The notes beneath the pieces were generated by a model. It was not told the origin of the DNA, ran no database searches, and saw nothing but the letters and a program-made list of their open reading frames with translations. This document shows, piece after piece, positions 50,629 to 59,829 of a DNA stretch of 64,000 nt. A program made the position numbers and the translations under genes. Each line of letters starts with the position of its first letter. The first letter of the stretch is position 1. Source of the stretch: UBA11891 sp049890035 (GTDB lineage Bacteria > Bacteroidota > Bacteroidia > Flavobacteriales > Flavobacteriaceae); contig JBMHCG010000052.1 in assembly GCA_049890035.1 (NCBI GenBank), positions 1 to 64,000 of the forward strand, given 5' to 3'.

Positions 50629-52401
50629 TTATAGTTTTCGATCCAATTGAGTAATGGTCTGTACCGCATCTTGATAATCCTTCTGGATCTGAACATCAGA
50701 TGAAGGGGCATAACGAGCCTGCTCACAATTTTTAAGAAGACGAAAAAAATTCTCTGCCAACGATACTTCAATGTTGTGATTCAGCAGAAGTGTTTTAATT
50801 TTTTCCTTGTTAAAATCACGTGTTTCTATTTTCAGCTTTGATTTAAGATAATTGTGTAACGCTGCTTCCAATGCATCGTAAAAAAGGCTTTTATCCCTGC
50901 TGTTCTTTTGAGCCGTACCCAAATATTTTTTTGCCAATTTACTGGCTGCTTTTTGTTTAATGGTCTGCGTATCGGGTTGACGGTTAGCCATCCAGCGAAA
51001 CAAAGGAATCCCTAATAATATGAACAAAAAAGGCAGTAAAAAAAGAAGATAGTACCAACGACTCCCCCAAAAAGGGGAAGGATCTATAGTCATCCATTTT
51101 GACTGGAGTTGTATAAATTTAAATTGCGTATTGGGTGCGGCTATGACATTGGAATTAGATGACTTTTGGGGGGAAGTGGATTGAGATATAGGACCTTCAA
51201 AAACATCCACCACAAAATCTTTCGATTCAAGTTGAACATAGGAAGCTGTCTTTGGGTTAAAATAGCTGAATGAAATGGGACTAATTGGAAATTTTCCTTG
51301 GTATTGTGGGACAATGGTGTAGTTGTCCTGAATTCTTCCTTGCATCCCTTTGATACTTACCTGCACATCTTCTTCGTGTTCGGGTTCATATACCTCTAGA
51401 CTGTTTGGGACCTGCAACTTGGGTAACTCAAAAAGGGTCAGATTCCCATTACCTGTTACCTTTATTCTTGCTTGAAAAGATTCAGAGGCCTTTAAGGAGG
51501 ATTTATTTAGTAATACGTCAAAATCAAAATCACCCACAGCACCAGTAAAATTTTCAGGTTGCCCTTGTATGGGAAGGGGTTTAACATTCAACGTAATTTC
51601 TCCTGCTGTAACGACTTTGTTGATGGGTCTTAAAATTCGATTGCCAAAAAAGTCTCTGCGATTTGTAGGTAATTCTGCTACAACATTTAATGTTAAGGGC
51701 TCCAATACCAACTTACCTGTTTTTTGAGGATACAGAAGCGTTCGACGCCAAATAATAACATTGTAGGCTTCTCCCTTATAGGTCTCTTGTTCAATTCGCA
51801 ACTGAGAAAATTTAATATTTTGACTCCAAAAATCAACATATTTGGGACTTTCCAGTTCGGTCGGAGCTTCTGATATTTTTACTGGATTACGAAAAAACAA
51901 TTTGTACACAACGGTTACGCGCTCATTCAAGTAGGGATTTCGATCGGAAAGCTGAGCGACCAAATGCATGTTTTGTCCTGCCAAATAATCTAATGAGTTA
52001 GGATCTTGAGGGATGACAACAGCCTCCGTAACTTGAATGCGGACCGGACTTGTTTTGTAGGTTTCGCCTTCAATCTGAACCGTTGCTTGTGGGATCGTCA
52101 ACTGTCCCTTGCGCATGGGAGTTAAGAAATACGTAAACGTCTTTGAAAAACTGCGTTTCCCATTGATATAGGAATTACTTATCGACTGATTGGGGCCTCC
52201 CACGATTTGAAAACCATCAAATTTGGGGGGAGTGAAATTGTCCCCGTTTTGATTCATAACAAAATCTACACGCAATCGTTCGTTAAGTCCAAGTTTTTTT
52301 TTGCTTACTTGTGTTTCAAATGTTATTTGACCCCACATGGGAAGGATACCTATAATTAGGAGGAAGGAAAACATACCAATACGAGAACTGTTTTTTCTCA
52401 T
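50629..52401 (-). CDS. batD: BatD family protein
   Basis: A 590-residue protein of the BatD (oxygen tolerance) family. It has a signal peptide (first 25 residues, ending near WGQ), then several immunoglobulin-like beta domains (from TFETQVSKKKLGLNERLRVDF onward, with repeated strands through about 420). A single transmembrane helix follows around WYYLLFLLPFLFILLGIPLF. The cytoplasmic C-terminal helical region (LAKKYLGTAQ to the end) is about 110 residues. The family is linked to envelope integrity and oxidative stress; the biochemical role is not known. It lies 1 bp after batC. Confidence 0.88.
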   Translation of the reverse strand: MRKNSSRIGMFSFLLIIGILPMWGQITFETQVSKKKLGLNERLRVDFVMNQNGDNFTPPKFDGFQIVGGPNQSISNSYINGKRSFSKTFTYFLTPMRKGQLTIPQATVQIEGETYKTSPVRIQVTEAVVIPQDPNSLDYLAGQNMHLVAQLSDRNPYLNERVTVVYKLFFRNPVKISEAPTELESPKYVDFWSQNIKFSQLRIEQETYKGEAYNVIIWRRTLLYPQKTGKLVLEPLTLNVVAELPTNRRDFFGNRILRPINKVVTAGEITLNVKPLPIQGQPENFTGAVGDFDFDVLLNKSSLKASESFQARIKVTGNGNLTLFELPKLQVPNSLEVYEPEHEEDVQVSIKGMQGRIQDNYTIVPQYQGKFPISPISFSYFNPKTASYVQLESKDFVVDVFEGPISQSTSPQKSSNSNVIAAPNTQFKFIQLQSKWMTIDPSPFWGSRWYYLLFLLPFLFILLGIPLFRWMANRQPDTQTIKQKAASKLAKKYLGTAQKNSRDKSLFYDALEAALHNYLKSKLKIETRDFNKEKIKTLLLNHNIEVSLAENFFRLLKNCEQARYAPSSDVQIQKDYQDAVQTITQLDRKL

Positions 52402-52402
52402 T

Positions 52403-53209
52403 TTACCAGTCTTTCTCTCCTTTTACAGGAGTGCCTTTTATTTTTTTTGCTTTTATTTTGTCTTGAACTTTCTTTTCCTGATTATTCATTGCTTCCAAAA
52501 GGCTTTTCACCTGTTGGGGTGATAATTGCCCTGGTCTTGGTTTTGGTGGTGTTTTTTGCTGGGGTTTCTCTTTTTTATTCGATTCTTGATCCCCATCCTT
52601 TGAAGAATCTTCCTGATTCTGGTTGTTATCATTCTCTTCGTCCCCTGAATCCTTGTTATTCTCCGAATCTTCCTTTTGATCCCCTTCCTGATTGTTTTTG
52701 TCTTTCTGTTCTTGGTCTTGATCTTGATTCTGATCCTTGTTTTCTTTCTTGTCTTTAGAATCTTGCTGTTGTTGTTTTTCCTTTTCTAGTAATTCCTTGG
52801 CTAGTGCATAATTGTAGCGCGTTTCTTCATCAGCTGGGTTGTTGCGCAGGGCGTTTTTGTAGGCTTCTACTGCCTTTTCATATTCCTTTTTTTCCATATG
52901 AACATTGCCCAAATTGTGGAATGCGCGGTGTCGTTCGGATCGACTACCACTATTTTTCTGGGTTTCAAAATACCGTTGGGCAGCCTCATCAAAGTCGCCC
53001 TCTTGATAATGGTTGTTCCCCAAGTTGTAAAGGGCTTCCACACGACCTGGATTGTCGGACAAAGCCTTTCGATAGGTCATTTCAGAAGCCACTGCAGCAT
53101 TGTTCTTTAACAAATCATTCGCTTCGGCTATTTTATTGGATACTTCCGATGCTTGCGACCAAGTCACCCCATATATTCCCAATACCAACCAATATATTTT
53201 TTGCATCAT
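52403..53209 (-). CDS. batC: BatC TPR protein with charged low-complexity tail
   Basis: A 268-residue protein. A signal peptide of about 20 residues ends near WSQA. TPR repeats occupy about 25-140 (ALYNLGNNHYQEGDFDEA, then AFHNLGNVHMEKKEYEKAVEAY). The next 80 residues are almost only Lys, Asp, Glu, Gln, Asn and Ser, a disordered linker. The C-terminus (LSPQQVKSLLEAMNNQE) is a helical end piece that recurs in BatC proteins. Its start overlaps batB by 1 bp. The same low-complexity DNA creates spurious reading frames on the other strand. Confidence 0.86.
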   Translation of the reverse strand: MMQKIYWLVLGIYGVTWSQASEVSNKIAEANDLLKNNAAVASEMTYRKALSDNPGRVEALYNLGNNHYQEGDFDEAAQRYFETQKNSGSRSERHRAFHNLGNVHMEKKEYEKAVEAYKNALRNNPADEETRYNYALAKELLEKEKQQQQDSKDKKENKDQNQDQDQEQKDKNNQEGDQKEDSENNKDSGDEENDNNQNQEDSSKDGDQESNKKEKPQQKTPPKPRPGQLSPQQVKSLLEAMNNQEKKVQDKIKAKKIKGTPVKGEKDW

Positions 53210-54258
53210 CAGGAAACTTTAGAATTTTTTTCGTTAAACAAATTCAGTCGCTCCAACCATTTTGTTTTCGTAGCAAAAACAATTCTTTCTCCCAAAAGTA
53301 AAAGGAAAGCTGCGAATAGAAAAGCTTGAAACTGATCTTTATAGCTAACAAACTTTTTGGCTTCAAATTCTTTTTTGTCCATTGCCTTTAGCCGTTCAGA
53401 AACAAATTCCAACACTTGTTGTGTATTGTTCCCATCGTGATAACTCCCTCCGGTCGCTTCTGCTATTTGAGTTAACATTTCAGCGTTACGCTTCGTAATG
53501 ACCACTTCTCCTTCAAGATCTTTTTTATAACTTTCAACCACTCCGTTTTTTTTTAGAGGAATTGGGGATCCTGCTTCCGTACCAACGCCTAATGTAAAGA
53601 GTGTTATTCCTGCGGCGGTAGCTCTATTAGCAGCCGTCAAACCTTCTTCTGAATGGTCTTCACCGTCAGTAATTAAAAAAACAACCTTATTCGTTTGTGC
53701 TGTATCATCGAAGAAAGTAGCAGACAAATCCAATGCAGCATCAATGGCGGTTCCCTGAGAAGAAAGCATGGTTGTATTGAGCCCTTGTAAAAACATTTTG
53801 GCAGCTCCGTAATCCGTCGTAATTGGCAATTGAGGGACTGCCTGAGCGGCATAGGCAATGATCCCCACGCGATCGCTAGCCAACTGGTTGATGATAGCAG
53901 AGACCAATCGCTTTGATTTCTCTAATCGATTCGGAGCTATATCTTCGGCTAACATACTTCTAGAAACATCGATTGCAAACACCAAGTCTACTCCCTCTCT
54001 GGTAACAGTTTCCAATTCGGTACCGATCTTGGGATTTACCAAACCTAGAATCAAACAGCTGATACCCAGTGTTAGAAAAAACAATTTAAGACGTGGTTTG
54101 AAGACAGATCGATTCGGACTTAATTTTTCCAGTAGGAGGATGCTTCCAAATTGATTTTGTTTGCGCTTTTGCCATAACACATAAATCCATTCTCCCAACC
54201 ATAGTATTGGTAAGAGAAACAAGAGGTAGAGATAAATAGGCAAATCCAGTTGATACAT
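53209..54258 (-). CDS. batB: BatB von Willebrand A-domain protein
   Basis: A 349-residue inner membrane protein. Two N-terminal helices (about 4-25 and 56-76) and a C-terminal helix (near 312-330) frame a VWA domain at about 85-300. The metal-ion-dependent adhesion site is intact: AIDVSRSM (DxSxS), the Thr in QGTAIDAA, and the Asp in LITDGEDHSE. BatB is paired with BatA, to which it is related. It lies immediately after batA with no gap. Its likely role is protein-protein contact within a Bat complex in the periplasm. Confidence 0.9.
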   Translation of the reverse strand: MYQLDLPIYLYLLFLLPILWLGEWIYVLWQKRKQNQFGSILLLEKLSPNRSVFKPRLKLFFLTLGISCLILGLVNPKIGTELETVTREGVDLVFAIDVSRSMLAEDIAPNRLEKSKRLVSAIINQLASDRVGIIAYAAQAVPQLPITTDYGAAKMFLQGLNTTMLSSQGTAIDAALDLSATFFDDTAQTNKVVFLITDGEDHSEEGLTAANRATAAGITLFTLGVGTEAGSPIPLKKNGVVESYKKDLEGEVVITKRNAEMLTQIAEATGGSYHDGNNTQQVLEFVSERLKAMDKKEFEAKKFVSYKDQFQAFLFAAFLLLLGERIVFATKTKWLERLNLFNEKNSKVS

Positions 54259-55263
54259 CTATATAAAACTTTTAAATATGGTTTTTCTAAAAATCCATTC
54301 GACTGTCAATAAGGCCAAAGCCAAAAGGGCTAGTGGTCTAAATTTTTCTTCGTAATTATAATATTTGAATTCTTCTACTTCTGTTTTTTCCAACTTATTT
54401 ATTTCATCATAAATTTCCTCGAGCCGTTGGTTGTCGGTTGCGCGATAATACCTCCCTCCAGTTGTCTTGGCAATGGTTTGAAGTAATTTTTCGTCTATTT
54501 CTACCTTGGTTAAACCATATTTAAATTTCCCGTTTGGTAAAATCCCTATAGGTGCACGAGCCGTTCCATTACTTCCCAACCCAATAGTATATGTTTTTAT
54601 CGAGTATTCTAAGGCTAATTCAGCAGCAATACGAGGATCAATAAATCCAGAATTATTCATCCCATCAGTCAATAAAATAATGACTTTACTTTTGGCACGG
54701 CTGTCTTTGAGTCGATTGACAGCTGTGGCCAAACCCATACCGATAGCAGTTCCATCTTCAATGAGACCTTCGTAGCTTATATCGCGTAAGCTTGACTTAA
54801 CAATGTTTTTATCGCTGGTAATGGGGGTTTTAGTGTAGCTTTCGCCTGCGTAAACAATCAAACCTATCCGATCGCTTACGCGATTATCGATAAAGGCACT
54901 GGCAACTCGCTTTAGTGCTTGTAATCGGCTTGGCTTTAGATCCTGGGCCAGCATGCTGGACGACACATCAATGGCCATGACAATATCGATTCCACTATTG
55001 GTGACTGTACGTGTTGAAACGTCTTTGGTTTGGGGACGGGCAATAGCCAAAATCAAGGCCGTTAATGCTAGAAAACGCAAAAGAAGGAGGACGGGTCGTA
55101 GCCAAGCCAAGCCAAAAGTAGTAGATCTAAAACCTGCCAACGAAGACCATTTCAAATGCGGTTGCGCTTGAATTCTTGTGAGGTACTCCCAGAGCAACCA
55201 TAGTGGAAGCAGAGCAATGAGCCACAAATAATCCGGATCGGCAAAATAAATACCTTGCATCAT
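54259..55263 (-). CDS. batA: BatA von Willebrand A-domain protein
   Basis: A 334-residue VWA protein with the same layout as BatB: N-terminal helices (LIALLPLWLLWEYL and LRFLALTALILAIA), the VWA domain from about 85, and a C-terminal helix (LALLALALLTVEWIF). The MIDAS motif is complete with AIDVSSSM, the Thr of DGTAIGMG and LLTDGMNNSG. The gene belongs to the moxR-DUF58-bat order known from Bacteroides and Francisella-type loci. It is separated from batB by 0 bp and from the upstream 544-residue protein by 4 bp. Confidence 0.9.
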   Translation of the reverse strand: MMQGIYFADPDYLWLIALLPLWLLWEYLTRIQAQPHLKWSSLAGFRSTTFGLAWLRPVLLLLRFLALTALILAIARPQTKDVSTRTVTNSGIDIVMAIDVSSSMLAQDLKPSRLQALKRVASAFIDNRVSDRIGLIVYAGESYTKTPITSDKNIVKSSLRDISYEGLIEDGTAIGMGLATAVNRLKDSRAKSKVIILLTDGMNNSGFIDPRIAAELALEYSIKTYTIGLGSNGTARAPIGILPNGKFKYGLTKVEIDEKLLQTIAKTTGGRYYRATDNQRLEEIYDEINKLEKTEVEEFKYYNYEEKFRPLALLALALLTVEWIFRKTIFKSFI

Positions 55264-55267
55264 AGTT

Positions 55268-56902
55268 TTACAATTGTTGAATGAGTTCTACACTATCAAG
55301 GATTCTTTTTTCTATCGCACTACCATAGCGATCTTCTTTCCCATACATCAGGGTAATTTCAATTTTCCCTTGGTCGAAATCAAAAATCAAACTCGTATAC
55401 TTATTCCGAATACGCTGTTCACTACCCTTTCTTGGATACGCCAATGTCCCATAAATCTTTAGGGCTGGTAATCCAGACGCCGTCGTTATTACTTCAGAAT
55501 TCATCAATATATTCGTTGCTCCTAACTCCTGGTAAGCTTGAATGGTTTCATCCAATAAAATCTGAACTTCCTCTTCTGTCGCTATATTTGGAGCCCCTTT
55601 TTCCGTGGTCTCAGATTCGGATTGGATTTCTTTCTTCAAAAACTTCAAAGCAATAAAAAAAGGGGCATCTGGAGTCCCTAGAACAAAATGATGAATAGCT
55701 TTGGGGTCGATCGATTCAACACGCTTTAATACTTCTGGAGTGGTGATGCGTAAGGGGGGCATACCATACATGCTTGTAATCCATTGATTGTTTTCCAATA
55801 CTTTGGTAGGATAGCCCAATAAGGTATCACGTACTGGATAATAACCAAAGAAAGCAACCGACCCCAACAAGGTGACCAGTCCCAGGCCGAGACTGCTCCA
55901 GCCTACAATACGTATCCGCTTTTTTGTTCGCTGTTGACGCACCAATTTTTGATAGGCTTCTTTTTGTTGCATTTCTTCCAGAGTGGGTTCAGGCAATCCC
56001 TTTTGGGTATCGATGACAACTTCTTTTACTAAGTTCCGATCTTCAAACGCCACACCGTGTTCGGGTAAGGACCGTGCAAATTTTACTAAATCTGCAGTAG
56101 CCAATACCCGCTTTAGATTTTTTATCGTATCGGTGTGCAAGATGATTTTACCAGAATCTTGAAGAAGGGTTAGTTTATTAAGGAGCTCATCCGAAGTACT
56201 TTCCAAGGCGTCGATCTTAGCTTCTTCTTCTAGATAACGGCGAACGATGTCCGTAAGTTTTGAATAATAGTATTTATATTCGTGCTGGTCTACAGGCATC
56301 TGGGTTTCTAATGACTTGAGATCAGAAAGGGCTTGGTCAAAAGGAGGGAGTTTGTTCTCGCGAGCTATTTTTCGCTTTTGCCATTGGAAATATGAATACA
56401 GGGCCCCCAAAGCGAGTATCAACAAAAAAATTGACCACAATACGTTACGCAACCATTGATCATAGTTTCGTTCCACTTCAATCAAGGGTTTGATGGTGAA
56501 CATCTTTTGCTTTAGCGTATCTACTAAAACAGAGCGTACTTCAATCTGAATGGAATCGGAAAGAAAGGTATTGCTATTGAGGATTACAGGTTGTCTCGGC
56601 AACCAATAGCGTCCCGAATCAAATTGAATCAAAGCGTATTTTTTTGTATACAAATAATGTGACTCTGCTCTCAGCGTATCAACTGGAAATTCTTCCAAAA
56701 TCTCAAAAGGTAAAAATGAGGTGCGTTCTGGAAACAATACTTGATCTGTACTGTCGGCTTTGATTTGTAGCGTATAGTTTAGTTGTGCACCTATTTGGAT
56801 GGATAATGAATCGACGGCTGTCTGTAATTGGGCTTGAACCGTCGTCAAAAACCCAATAGCAAAAAACCCAAAAATCCGTTTGATTTGACACTTGCTTTTC
56901 AT
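55268..56902 (-). CDS. Bat-operon membrane protein with Ig-like and cytoplasmic domains
   Basis: A 544-residue protein of unknown function. A signal peptide ends near VQAQ (residue 25). An extracytoplasmic beta domain follows up to about 145, then a helix around NVLWSIFLLILALGALYSYF. A cytoplasmic charged helical region runs to about 330, with a YYSKLTDIVRRYLEEEAKIDALEST segment typical of BatD- and DUF4381-like tails. A second membrane helix (VGWSSLGLGLVTLLGSVAFFGYY) and a C-terminal globular domain of about 170 residues follow. The gene sits between DUF58 and batA, overlapping DUF58 by 4 bp. It is probably part of the Bat machinery. Confidence 0.75.
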   Translation of the reverse strand: MKSKCQIKRIFGFFAIGFLTTVQAQLQTAVDSLSIQIGAQLNYTLQIKADSTDQVLFPERTSFLPFEILEEFPVDTLRAESHYLYTKKYALIQFDSGRYWLPRQPVILNSNTFLSDSIQIEVRSVLVDTLKQKMFTIKPLIEVERNYDQWLRNVLWSIFLLILALGALYSYFQWQKRKIARENKLPPFDQALSDLKSLETQMPVDQHEYKYYYSKLTDIVRRYLEEEAKIDALESTSDELLNKLTLLQDSGKIILHTDTIKNLKRVLATADLVKFARSLPEHGVAFEDRNLVKEVVIDTQKGLPEPTLEEMQQKEAYQKLVRQQRTKKRIRIVGWSSLGLGLVTLLGSVAFFGYYPVRDTLLGYPTKVLENNQWITSMYGMPPLRITTPEVLKRVESIDPKAIHHFVLGTPDAPFFIALKFLKKEIQSESETTEKGAPNIATEEEVQILLDETIQAYQELGATNILMNSEVITTASGLPALKIYGTLAYPRKGSEQRIRNKYTSLIFDFDQGKIEITLMYGKEDRYGSAIEKRILDSVELIQQL

Positions 56903-57768
56903 CCTCTTGCCTTAAAATAGCTCAACAACTTCTTCACATAACTTTCATTAACTGAACAGTCAATGGCTCCCGCTCCGTTTGCTCGATGCAACATGCTAAA
57001 GTCATATGCATGTCTTTTGTATTTCGTTTCATATAACCATCGAAGGCGTTTTGAGTGGGTATTGATCCACTCCATTTTACCTGTTTCACTGTCCAACATA
57101 GGTACCAGGCCTATGTTGGGTATGGATGCTTCTCGAGGATCATACAAACGAATACTGGTCAAATCATGTTTTTTGGCTGCAATTCGAAGTGTTTTTTCAT
57201 AATCCTCTGTACTGATAAAATCAGACAAAAGAAAAACAATCGCTTTCTTTTTCAAAATAGCCGAAACAAATTCATAGGCACGGTTGATGGAGGTCCCTTC
57301 TTGTTTGGGTTCAAACTCCAGCATTTCACGAATCAATCTCAGTATGTGTGAACGCCCTTTTTTTGGCGGGATATACAACTCGATCTCCTGCGAAAACAAT
57401 ATCAAGCCAACTTTGTCATTGTTCTGAAGAGCAGAAAAGGCTAAAGTAGCTGCTATTTCAATGAGGATTTCTTTTTTGTACTGTTGTTGTGTACCAAAGA
57501 AGGCAGAACCACTAATGTCAACTGCAAGGAGCAAAGTCAACTCTCTTTCCTCCTCAAAAACTTTTACAAAGGGCTCTTGATAACGTGCTGTAACATTCCA
57601 ATCAATGGCACGCACATCGTCACCATATTGATATTGGCGGACTTCGCTGAAAGTCATCCCTCTTCCTTTAAAAGTACTGTGATATTCCCCGCCAAAAACG
57701 TTATCACTCAAACGCCGGGTTTTGATTTCGATCTTACGAACCTTTTTTAAAAGCGCTTTCGTATCCAT
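56899..57768 (-). CDS. DUF58 domain protein (VWA-like)
   Basis: A 289-residue cytoplasmic protein of the DUF58 family. The family hallmark is seen near residues 28-65: GEYHSTFKGRGMTFSEVRQY and then YGDDVRAIDWNVTAR. A VWA-like core follows with LLAVDISGSAFFG and LLSDFISTEDYEK, so part of a metal site is present. DUF58 proteins almost always lie beside MoxR ATPases and are thought to be partners or clients of them. It starts 31 bp after moxR and overlaps the next gene by 4 bp. Confidence 0.9.
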   Translation of the reverse strand: MDTKALLKKVRKIEIKTRRLSDNVFGGEYHSTFKGRGMTFSEVRQYQYGDDVRAIDWNVTARYQEPFVKVFEEERELTLLLAVDISGSAFFGTQQQYKKEILIEIAATLAFSALQNNDKVGLILFSQEIELYIPPKKGRSHILRLIREMLEFEPKQEGTSINRAYEFVSAILKKKAIVFLLSDFISTEDYEKTLRIAAKKHDLTSIRLYDPREASIPNIGLVPMLDSETGKMEWINTHSKRLRWLYETKYKRHAYDFSMLHRANGAGAIDCSVNESYVKKLLSYFKARG

Positions 57769-57799
57769 TCAATGTTTTGCCTAAGGGTGTACCCTAATC

Positions 57800-58804
57800 C
57801 TAGGGTACTTCAACTTCATTGATAATTTGGTCAATCATATCTTCACTGGTGACATTTTCTGCCTCTGCTTCGTAAGTCAAGCCAATGCGATGCCGCAGGA
57901 CATCATAAACAACAGCTCGAACATCTTCTGGAATAACATAGCCTCGATGCTTTAAAAAAGCGTGACACTTTGCCGCAATGGCAAGATTGATGCTCCCACG
58001 AGGTGAGGCACCAAAACTAATAAGAGGCTTGATAAATTCCAATCGATACCGTTCTGGATATCGGGTAGCAAAGATGATATCCAGTATATATCTTTCAATT
58101 TTTTCATCCATGTATACTTCCCGTACCGTTGCCTGTGCTGTCAAAATTTGTTTTGGTGTTACTATGGGTTTAATAGTTTCATAAGATCCCTTTAAATTGG
58201 ATTGAATAATGCTGCGTTCTTCTTCCATTTTGGGATAGTCAATAACCGTTTTAAGCATGAATCGATCCACTTGTGCTTCAGGAAGCGGATAAGTACCTTC
58301 TTGTTCCACTGGGTTTTGGGTTGCCATAACCAAAAATGGCTTGGGTAGCTTAAAAGTACTATCCCCAATCGTTACTTGTTTTTCTTGCATGGCTTCCAGC
58401 AGTGCCGATTGAACCTTAGCTGGAGCTCTGTTTATTTCGTCTGCAAGGACAAAATTGGCGAAAATAGGTCCTTTCTTGATTGAAAAATCGTTCTCTTTCA
58501 CGTTATAGATCATTGTCCCTACGACATCTGCTGGAAGCAGGTCGGGGGTAAATTGAATACGGCTGAATTGTCCTTTCACTGCTTGACTTAGCGTATTGAT
58601 TGCTAAGGTTTTTGCAAGTCCAGGCACGCCTTCCAAAAGAATGTGCCCTTGTCCGATCAACCCTATCAAAAGACGTTCTACCATCTCTTTTTGGCCTACA
58701 ATTACTTTGTTGATTTCAGAAACTAACAGATCAACAAATGCGCTTTCTTCACGAATTTTTTCATTCAATGCATTGATGTCTGTCGAATCGGTTGTCTTAC
58801 TCAT
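57800..58804 (-). CDS. MoxR-family AAA+ ATPase
   Basis: A 334-residue AAA+ ATPase, first gene of the Bat operon. The Walker A motif is GVPGLAKT at residues 59-66. Walker B is in FVLADEINRAP (near 124), sensor 1 in MATQNPVEQEGTYPLPEAQVD, and the sensor 2 arginine in GASPRGSINLAIAAK. MoxR proteins act as chaperones that activate VWA-containing partners, which fits the four downstream VWA or DUF58 genes. It is divergent from the aldo/keto reductase, with 142 bp between the starts; this gap shows no perfect TAnnTTTG box. Confidence 0.93.
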   Translation of the reverse strand: MSKTTDSTDINALNEKIREESAFVDLLVSEINKVIVGQKEMVERLLIGLIGQGHILLEGVPGLAKTLAINTLSQAVKGQFSRIQFTPDLLPADVVGTMIYNVKENDFSIKKGPIFANFVLADEINRAPAKVQSALLEAMQEKQVTIGDSTFKLPKPFLVMATQNPVEQEGTYPLPEAQVDRFMLKTVIDYPKMEEERSIIQSNLKGSYETIKPIVTPKQILTAQATVREVYMDEKIERYILDIIFATRYPERYRLEFIKPLISFGASPRGSINLAIAAKCHAFLKHRGYVIPEDVRAVVYDVLRHRIGLTYEAEAENVTSEDMIDQIINEVEVP

Positions 58805-58946
58805 AGCGATCCTATTTTTTAGGTCACCAAAAATGCTAAATTAATTGGGTTACTGTTGTTAATAATTGGTTAAAAAAACCGCTTCAAGCCCTTTATGACC
58901 GCTCTTTTTGTCTTTAATTTCGTGGGTAATTGAAAGATCATAAACT

Positions 58947-59816
58947 ATGGATACCCAATTTTCAAGAATCATTTCCGGGACGATGACCTGGGGACAATGG
59001 GGAAAAAACCTTTCCCAAAATGAAATGACCGATCGCATTGAAAGCATGTTTGGACTCGGTATAAGTAGTTTTGATCATGCCGATATTTATGGAGGATATA
59101 CAACCGAAGCAGCATTTGGAGCTGCTTTTACTGCTAGTGCTGTGGCCCGAGACAAGGTTCAGTTTATTAGCAAATGTGGTATCCAATACCCGAGTGATGT
59201 CCGACCACTGAAAGTAAAACACTATGATTATTCACCTGCTCACATTCGATTTTCAGTAGAAAATTCGTTGAAAAATCTGCAAACCGACTATTTGGATTTA
59301 TTGCTACTTCATCGACCCAGCCCGTTATTGGATGCCAATGAGGTGTCGGATACCATTCAGACTCTTATCGAAGAAGGGAAAATACGTGATTTTGGTGTTT
59401 CAAATTTCAGTCCCACAGAAATGGCCCGTCTACAAAAAGAGCGATCCCTTTCTTGGAATCAGATGGAATGTTCGCTAACCTTTTCGGAACCCATGACAAA
59501 CGGTTGGATCGACTATTGTCAAACCCATCAAATAGGGCTTATGGCTTGGAGTCCTTTGGGGAGTTATTTTAAAAATAAGGACGTGAGACAAGAACGTTTG
59601 CAGCCTTTGATAACCGAACTATCGGCCACCTACGAAATGGAAGCGGATCAATTGCTTTTATCATGGTTGTTACAACACCCAGCAAAAATTCATCCCGTAG
59701 TGGGTAGCACAGAAACCAGCCGGCTGAAAAAAGCCTTACAAGCAACAACCACCCAATTAGATATACAAGACTGGTTCCGTCTGTATGAAGCCAGTCGTGG
59801 GCATCGCGTTGCCTAA
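58947..59816 (+). CDS. aldo/keto reductase
   Basis: NADPH-dependent oxidoreductase of the AKR superfamily (YdhF-like), 289 residues forming a TIM barrel. Catalytic residues are Asp and Tyr in FDHADIYGGY, Lys in FISKCGI and His in LLHRPSP. The cofactor region includes VSNFSP and the VVGSTETSRLKKAL segment near the end. The substrate is unknown. The next gene, a short-chain dehydrogenase, starts 13 bp after its stop, so the two are likely cotranscribed. Confidence 0.92.
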   Translation: MDTQFSRIISGTMTWGQWGKNLSQNEMTDRIESMFGLGISSFDHADIYGGYTTEAAFGAAFTASAVARDKVQFISKCGIQYPSDVRPLKVKHYDYSPAHIRFSVENSLKNLQTDYLDLLLLHRPSPLLDANEVSDTIQTLIEEGKIRDFGVSNFSPTEMARLQKERSLSWNQMECSLTFSEPMTNGWIDYCQTHQIGLMAWSPLGSYFKNKDVRQERLQPLITELSATYEMEADQLLLSWLLQHPAKIHPVVGSTETSRLKKALQATTTQLDIQDWFRLYEASRGHRVA

Positions 59817-59829
59817 AACCCATACAATT

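Noticed and set aside
52447..52758. 103-codon plus-strand frame opposite batC
   Set aside because: It is antisense to the low-complexity linker of BatC, has a biased composition caused by that linker, and no promoter box.
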